DNA from: Combretum micranthum | Lineage: Eukaryota; Streptophyta; Magnoliopsida; Myrtales; Combretaceae | DNA: 64,000 nucleotides | Direction: 5' to 3' | Assembly (NCBI GenBank): GCA_024138025.1 | Contig: JAMXBD010001456.1 | Location: forward strand, 186,001 to 250,000 | Shown: positions 60,130-64,000 of the stretch, in pieces | Numbering within the stretch: position 1 is the first letter of the stretch | How the letters are laid out: every line of letters begins with the position of its first letter | The notes under the pieces: model-generated | What the model was told of the DNA's origin: nothing | Databases searched by the model: none | What the model saw: the letters and a program-made list of their open reading frames with translations, nothing else | Made by a program: the position numbers and the translations under genes

Positions 60130-60680
60130 ACATCTTCTAGATGTACAGGATCCCACAAGAGATAAACAAAACCATTATTGCCTTCATTCCACAAATAATA
60201 GGAGTAAATAGGATCAAAGGCTATAAACCTATAAACTTATGTACCATGGTTCATCAAATGTTATAAATGTCTAGTGAAACGTCTTAGCCCCCTATTAGCA
60301 TATTTAATAAGCCTAGAGAAAGCTAGTTTATTCGGGTAAGGCAACTTTGAACAATTTGATCCTACTAGAAGAGATCATTTATGCGATGAAGAAAATGGAC
60401 AGAAGTTATTGGATGGTTGTTAGACTGAGTTTGAAGGAAGCTTATGATCAGATAAAGTGAGACTTCCTACATACTGCGCTAGAAACCTTAAATTTCCCTG
60501 TGAATTGGATTAAACTTCTTGGATCATGCCTAGCTATAGTTAGTTATGAAGTTCTATTTAATGGAGCTCTTTTAGAGCCATGTAGTAGTAGCAGGGATCT
60601 CGGATAAGGTGACTATATGTCATTGTATTTGTTTATTTAGTTGACTTATTTGTTTTTTATTTCCATCCAAAATATGGATA
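60130..60680 (+). mobile_element. LINE (L1-like) reverse transcriptase relic
   Basis: The plus strand shows ordered L1-type motifs across several frames. Near 60165-60240 is IIAFIPQIIGVNRIKGYKPI then NLCTM (family pattern: Pro-x-Ile, then fRPISLc). Near 60420-60460 is VRLSLKEAYDQIK, then DFLHTALETL (pattern: lDlsKAYDrveWdFL). Near 60550-60650 is LFNGALLEPCSSSRDL then GDYMSLYLFI (pattern: NG...RGlRQGDPLSPyLF). Stops and frameshifts interrupt it. No endonuclease or poly(A) tail was located. Confidence 0.65.
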
Positions 60681-60874
60681 TATCTAAAAGTCTTTTCGTA
60701 TGTTTAGGCTATAAATTCATGACATTAATTGGAGTAAGGTTTATAATCTTTATGTTTATATCGACAAAAATGAACAAACTTTCATAACACATGGTAAGCT
60801 TAAGTAAAATACATTACTTTAATTATTCCACTAACTCAACAACATCTTATCCATATTTGTTAGGACTAACAATA

Positions 60875-62227
60875 TTACACAAGAGGCATTTCCTCAATTA
60901 TATCCCCACCTCCATTACAAAAACTATTGGGACTAAGTGAACTACTAACAAACTTGACTCTAGCAACTCAAAGTGGGTATTGCTATAGGAAAGTTGACAT
61001 GACACTTCTAGTTGATATAAAAGTGGTTTATGAGGGATAGACAGGTTTCCAGGTCCCTCAAGCATTTTAAGGACTTCATGCATTGAAGGACGATCATCAG
61101 GATTCATTTGCACACACCATAATGAAACTATCATCATTTTTGTAGTTAACTTTTTATCTTCCTCATTCCAAAATTGACTATGTTAATGTCGTTTCCTTTG
61201 ATGAGTTGGTCAAAAACCCAAGAAGGAAAATAAATTTAGCTTGAGTGCTCAATAGTTGCATCAACATTCTTCCTCCTGGCTGCCATTTCCATCAACAACT
61301 TTCCAAAACTATAAACATCGGCCTCGTGGGAGACACGGCCAATGGTTTTAAAAACAAGCTTAGGAGCCATATATCCCAAGGTTCCTCTCCTTGCTGTTAA
61401 GGACACAGTATTGTAGCTCATCGGATAGTGTTTTGCTAGCCCAAAATAAAAAATCTTTGGGATGAAGTTCTTATCAAGAAGGATATTATGAGGCTTGATG
61501 TCGAAATGCAAAATTTGCATGCCACATCCTCCATGTAGATATTCAATTCCTTTTGCTATTCCTAAAGAGATCTCATATTTTCTTTGCATCCAAGAGATTT
61601 GTTGTCTTCCTTTGAGAAAATATGCTTATCTAAGGATCCATTAGGCATGAAGTCATAAACAAGAGCATGCTTTGAGCCCTCAACACAAAAACCGACAAGT
61701 TGGACAACATTTACATGATGTATCCTTCCAATGGTACCAACTTCATTAATGAAATCTTGTCCATTAGCTTTAGTATTTTTAGAATTTTTATTGCCACATG
61801 TTGACCACTTCTGAGTTTTCCTTGATAAACAGAACCATAGCCTCCTTCTCCTAACATGTCCTTGAAATTTTTGGTAATCTTCTTGATATCGGAATATGAA
61901 TACCTAATAGGAAATAATTTCTTCTGATTTTGTAAGAATTCTTCAATGTTTTCGTCCACTGCTTGATGTCGTCTTCTCCACTTGTATACTAGGAATATTG
62001 GCACACATATAGATCCCACTCCTCTAGTAAAAATAAACAGATTCACTGAATCATATGCAAAAATTATATGATTAAACTTTATCCATATCATTATTAACCA
62101 AATATGTAATAGTTAAAAGTTTTAACTTTACCGATGAAATAGCCCACTATATTTTTAATGAAATCCAAACTTATCACATTGGCAAGCACATCCACAAGAA
62201 GAGGAAAATGAACAAATGTCAATATCA
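60875..62227 (-). pseudogene. LRK10-like receptor kinase pseudogene
   Basis: This is a close paralogue of the kinase at 7028-8214. A short exon 62132-62227 (phase 1 at both ends, acceptor TTCTTCTTGAAG, donor CG-GTAAAG) encodes a hydrophobic stretch (VISLDFIKNIVGYFIG). The kinase exon follows at 62045 (TRGVGSICVPIFLVYKWRRR). Lesions: a frameshift after VAIKILK near 61780, another near 61590, DFG changed to YFG ([10 protein letters not shown]), APE changed to APK, a stop after EHSS near 61236, and frameshifts near 61165 and 60940. The catalytic loop HFDIKPHN survives. No extracellular exon lies upstream; leader-type sequence adjoins the short exon directly. It cannot encode a working receptor. 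Confidence 0.88.
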
Positions 62228-62345
62228 CTTCAAGAAGAAAACAAATAGGACTGAAGAAGTGTGGCTGAGATTTGCCACTCAGAAAAGTCAACGATGAAAT
62301 AAATTGTACGCGTCAAGATGATGAAACTAATAAATAGATGCGCCA
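62228..62345 (-). repeat. Receptor kinase leader module, copy 4 (partial)
   Basis: AAGAAGTGTGGCTGAGATTT and AAAAGTCAACGATGAA align with 38325-38380 and 35700-35740. Minus-strand TTGACTTTT occurs at 62283-62291. It abuts the short exon of the pseudogene with exon 1 absent. Confidence 0.65.
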
Positions 62346-62869
62346 ATGGTCAAGCAAGAATTAATTGGAACAGTACCCAGACTTGACATTAAGCGAAGAG
62401 CATCAACATCCAATGTTTTTTTATACAGGTTTTCAGTATGATTCTTATAGATGTAAAAGGTTTCTTTAATATTTCAGGATTTTTTTATCTTAAAAAGTGA
62501 GATAAAAATAATAAAAATATAAAAACAATGAAGAAACTTATATAAAATCTTTACAGATAAAATAGTAATATCCTTAAAAAAAAAACTCGTTAGATGTTGA
62601 TATAAGATTGTAATTTCTTTAATAAAACAAGTTTGCTGTAAGATGCTAGATTTTTAGCTGTTATTTGTTTACTAACAACGATAGTAGTACAATATGGATT
62701 GCCTTGAAAAATTGAGCCCAGTCTCTTTCCTCTTTATTCAAATTTTATTTTCCCGATTGGAAAAGGTCATGTTCATAGAATTTAAGGCAGTAAGATGCCG
62801 ACTATTGGCTTCGCAAACAGCCTCCCTGTCCCATAGATTGTCTAGTGAGTCCATCGTCCATGATTTTAT
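62346..62869. other. Spacer between leader fragments
   Basis: No gene or recognised repeat; AT-rich. Confidence 0.35.
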
Positions 62870-62995
62870 TCCTTGCAATGCGAAAAGTCAATCACACGCG
62901 TCAAGAGGATGGAAGACCACCTAGAAGCATACGCTTTGAATTTTTCATTACCGAGCAAACCTCGGAAGAAAAACATACAACACGACCTTTAGCTT
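62870..62995 (-). repeat. Receptor kinase leader module, copy 5 (partial)
   Basis: CGAAAAGTCAATCACACG, TTTTTCATTACCGAGCAAA and GAAGAAAAACATACAACACG align with 38360-38470 and 38925-39020. Minus-strand TTGACTTTT occurs at 62883-62891. Confidence 0.6.
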
Positions 62996-64000
62996 GGATT
63001 TTTCATTTCCAGTTCGATTTTTTTTTTTTAATTTTATCTGTATAAAATCCTAACTCATGTAATATAAATCATCAACTAGAATTGAAAGAAATATTTAATT
63101 TTATAAAATTAAAATGAATCACCACCCGACCATAATCGGAAAAAATTACAGATTTAAGACCAAAATTAGTTTTCAAATTACCGGAAATTCTTTAGTTTGA
63201 GGGCTACCTTATTAAAACCATATGGTATCCATTTAAAAATTTTTTTAGTTCTAGTTTTATCCTTTCAATGTTCGAAATTCTATTAGTGTTACAAAGTGTG
63301 ATATTTACAATCATCGTCAAAGTTTAAAAATTGAGACAAATAATTATAATATTTACAATGAATCAATTTAATATTTACAAAGATAAAAAGAAAAGCATTT
63401 TTATTTGTATGTTGCCTCTTAGATTTCTACGTATCAAATAATCGAGATCAGAACGTTGTTCTTTTTAATGAAAGTTTTAGTGTGCTGGTCATTTTTAGCT
63501 TTTGAACTCTTTCACTATAAGTTTATTATTTTTTTTATCACCTTGACAAAATATGGATTTTTCAGATAATATCTACCCATGATGACTACTAATTTCATTT
63601 TTTTTTTATCTTAAGAAAAATACAATTTTTCAAAGTGACATTTATTTATAAATGCGTATATAATTCCTTGATAAAAGATAAAATTGTATATTTTAAAACA
63701 TCTATTTATGTGATCAATTTGCTTTTTTTTTTAAACTATTTTTAAAAAAATGGAAATTGAGGATATGGTAAAGAATAGGCAAGAACACTTCCATTCGGAG
63801 CAGAGGAGAAAAAAAAAAGAGAGAGAGGTCAAATAGGCATAAATAATAGAAAGGAAGAAGTTAGTGTGTAGTCAGGACTGCTTAAGATATCAAATAATTT
63901 TTTTTTGTTTTAATATAAAAAATATAATTAATGTTGAAAACGAAAATTGATGGATACTGCTCGATCGGCACTTGCTTCTCCATGAAAATATAATTAAATT
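62996..64000. other. AT-rich flank with no supported gene
   Basis: Long A and T runs and no open frame of note. I see nothing to annotate. Confidence 0.4.

Overview
This is repeat-rich nuclear DNA from a flowering plant, probably a eudicot (the host call is an inference). The evidence is AT-rich sequence, LTR retrotransposons of both plant superfamilies, and receptor-like kinase genes of the LRK10-like/GUB_WAK class with introns. I see no bacterial operon, CRISPR array, rRNA gene or canonical tRNA gene. No database search was possible, so family names rest on motifs I can read.

The host-gene story is one receptor kinase family, all on the minus strand. A complete extracellular exon (signal peptide plus cysteine-rich galacturonan-binding-like domain) lies at 34856-35591 and ends in a GT donor in phase 1. 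An intact transmembrane/kinase exon lies 26.6 kb downstream at 7028-8214, with an acceptor in the matching phase. They may be one gene with a giant TE-filled intron, or two broken neighbours. A second, clearly dead kinase copy is at 60875-62227. Further shards are a kinase scrap at 37150-37229, a signal-peptide scrap at 38185-38230, and several copies of the upstream leader region (35592-36210, 38231-39392, 14340-14460, 62228-62345, 62870-62995). Intron-like blocks related to each other occur at 8480-8880, 13110-14250 and 33495-34600.

Mobile elements fill most of the rest. 1-4705: decayed minus-strand Copia. 9100-11045: decayed plus-strand Copia. 16755-31105: a related Copia split inside its reverse transcriptase by a Gypsy composite (17178-29855), which itself carries further LTRs, a gag fragment, a 405-bp tandem repeat and a MITE. 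39393-40189: hAT-like element with 8-bp target duplication. 40199-45490: minus-strand Gypsy with 367-bp LTRs, 5-bp target duplication and a frameshifted polyprotein. 49474-54212: young Copia with an intact 1439-codon ORF but a truncated 5' LTR. 55791-60091: minus-strand Copia relic. 60130-60680: LINE reverse transcriptase relic.

The window reads as a small disease-resistance-type receptor kinase cluster broken up and spread by nested transposon insertion. I did not find a convincing new biochemical system. The best leads are the possible giant-intron receptor kinase, the duplicated leader module with a recurring W-box-like motif, the Gypsy whose integrase reading frame runs through its polypurine tract into the 3' LTR, and the Copia with an intact ORF behind a deleted promoter half.
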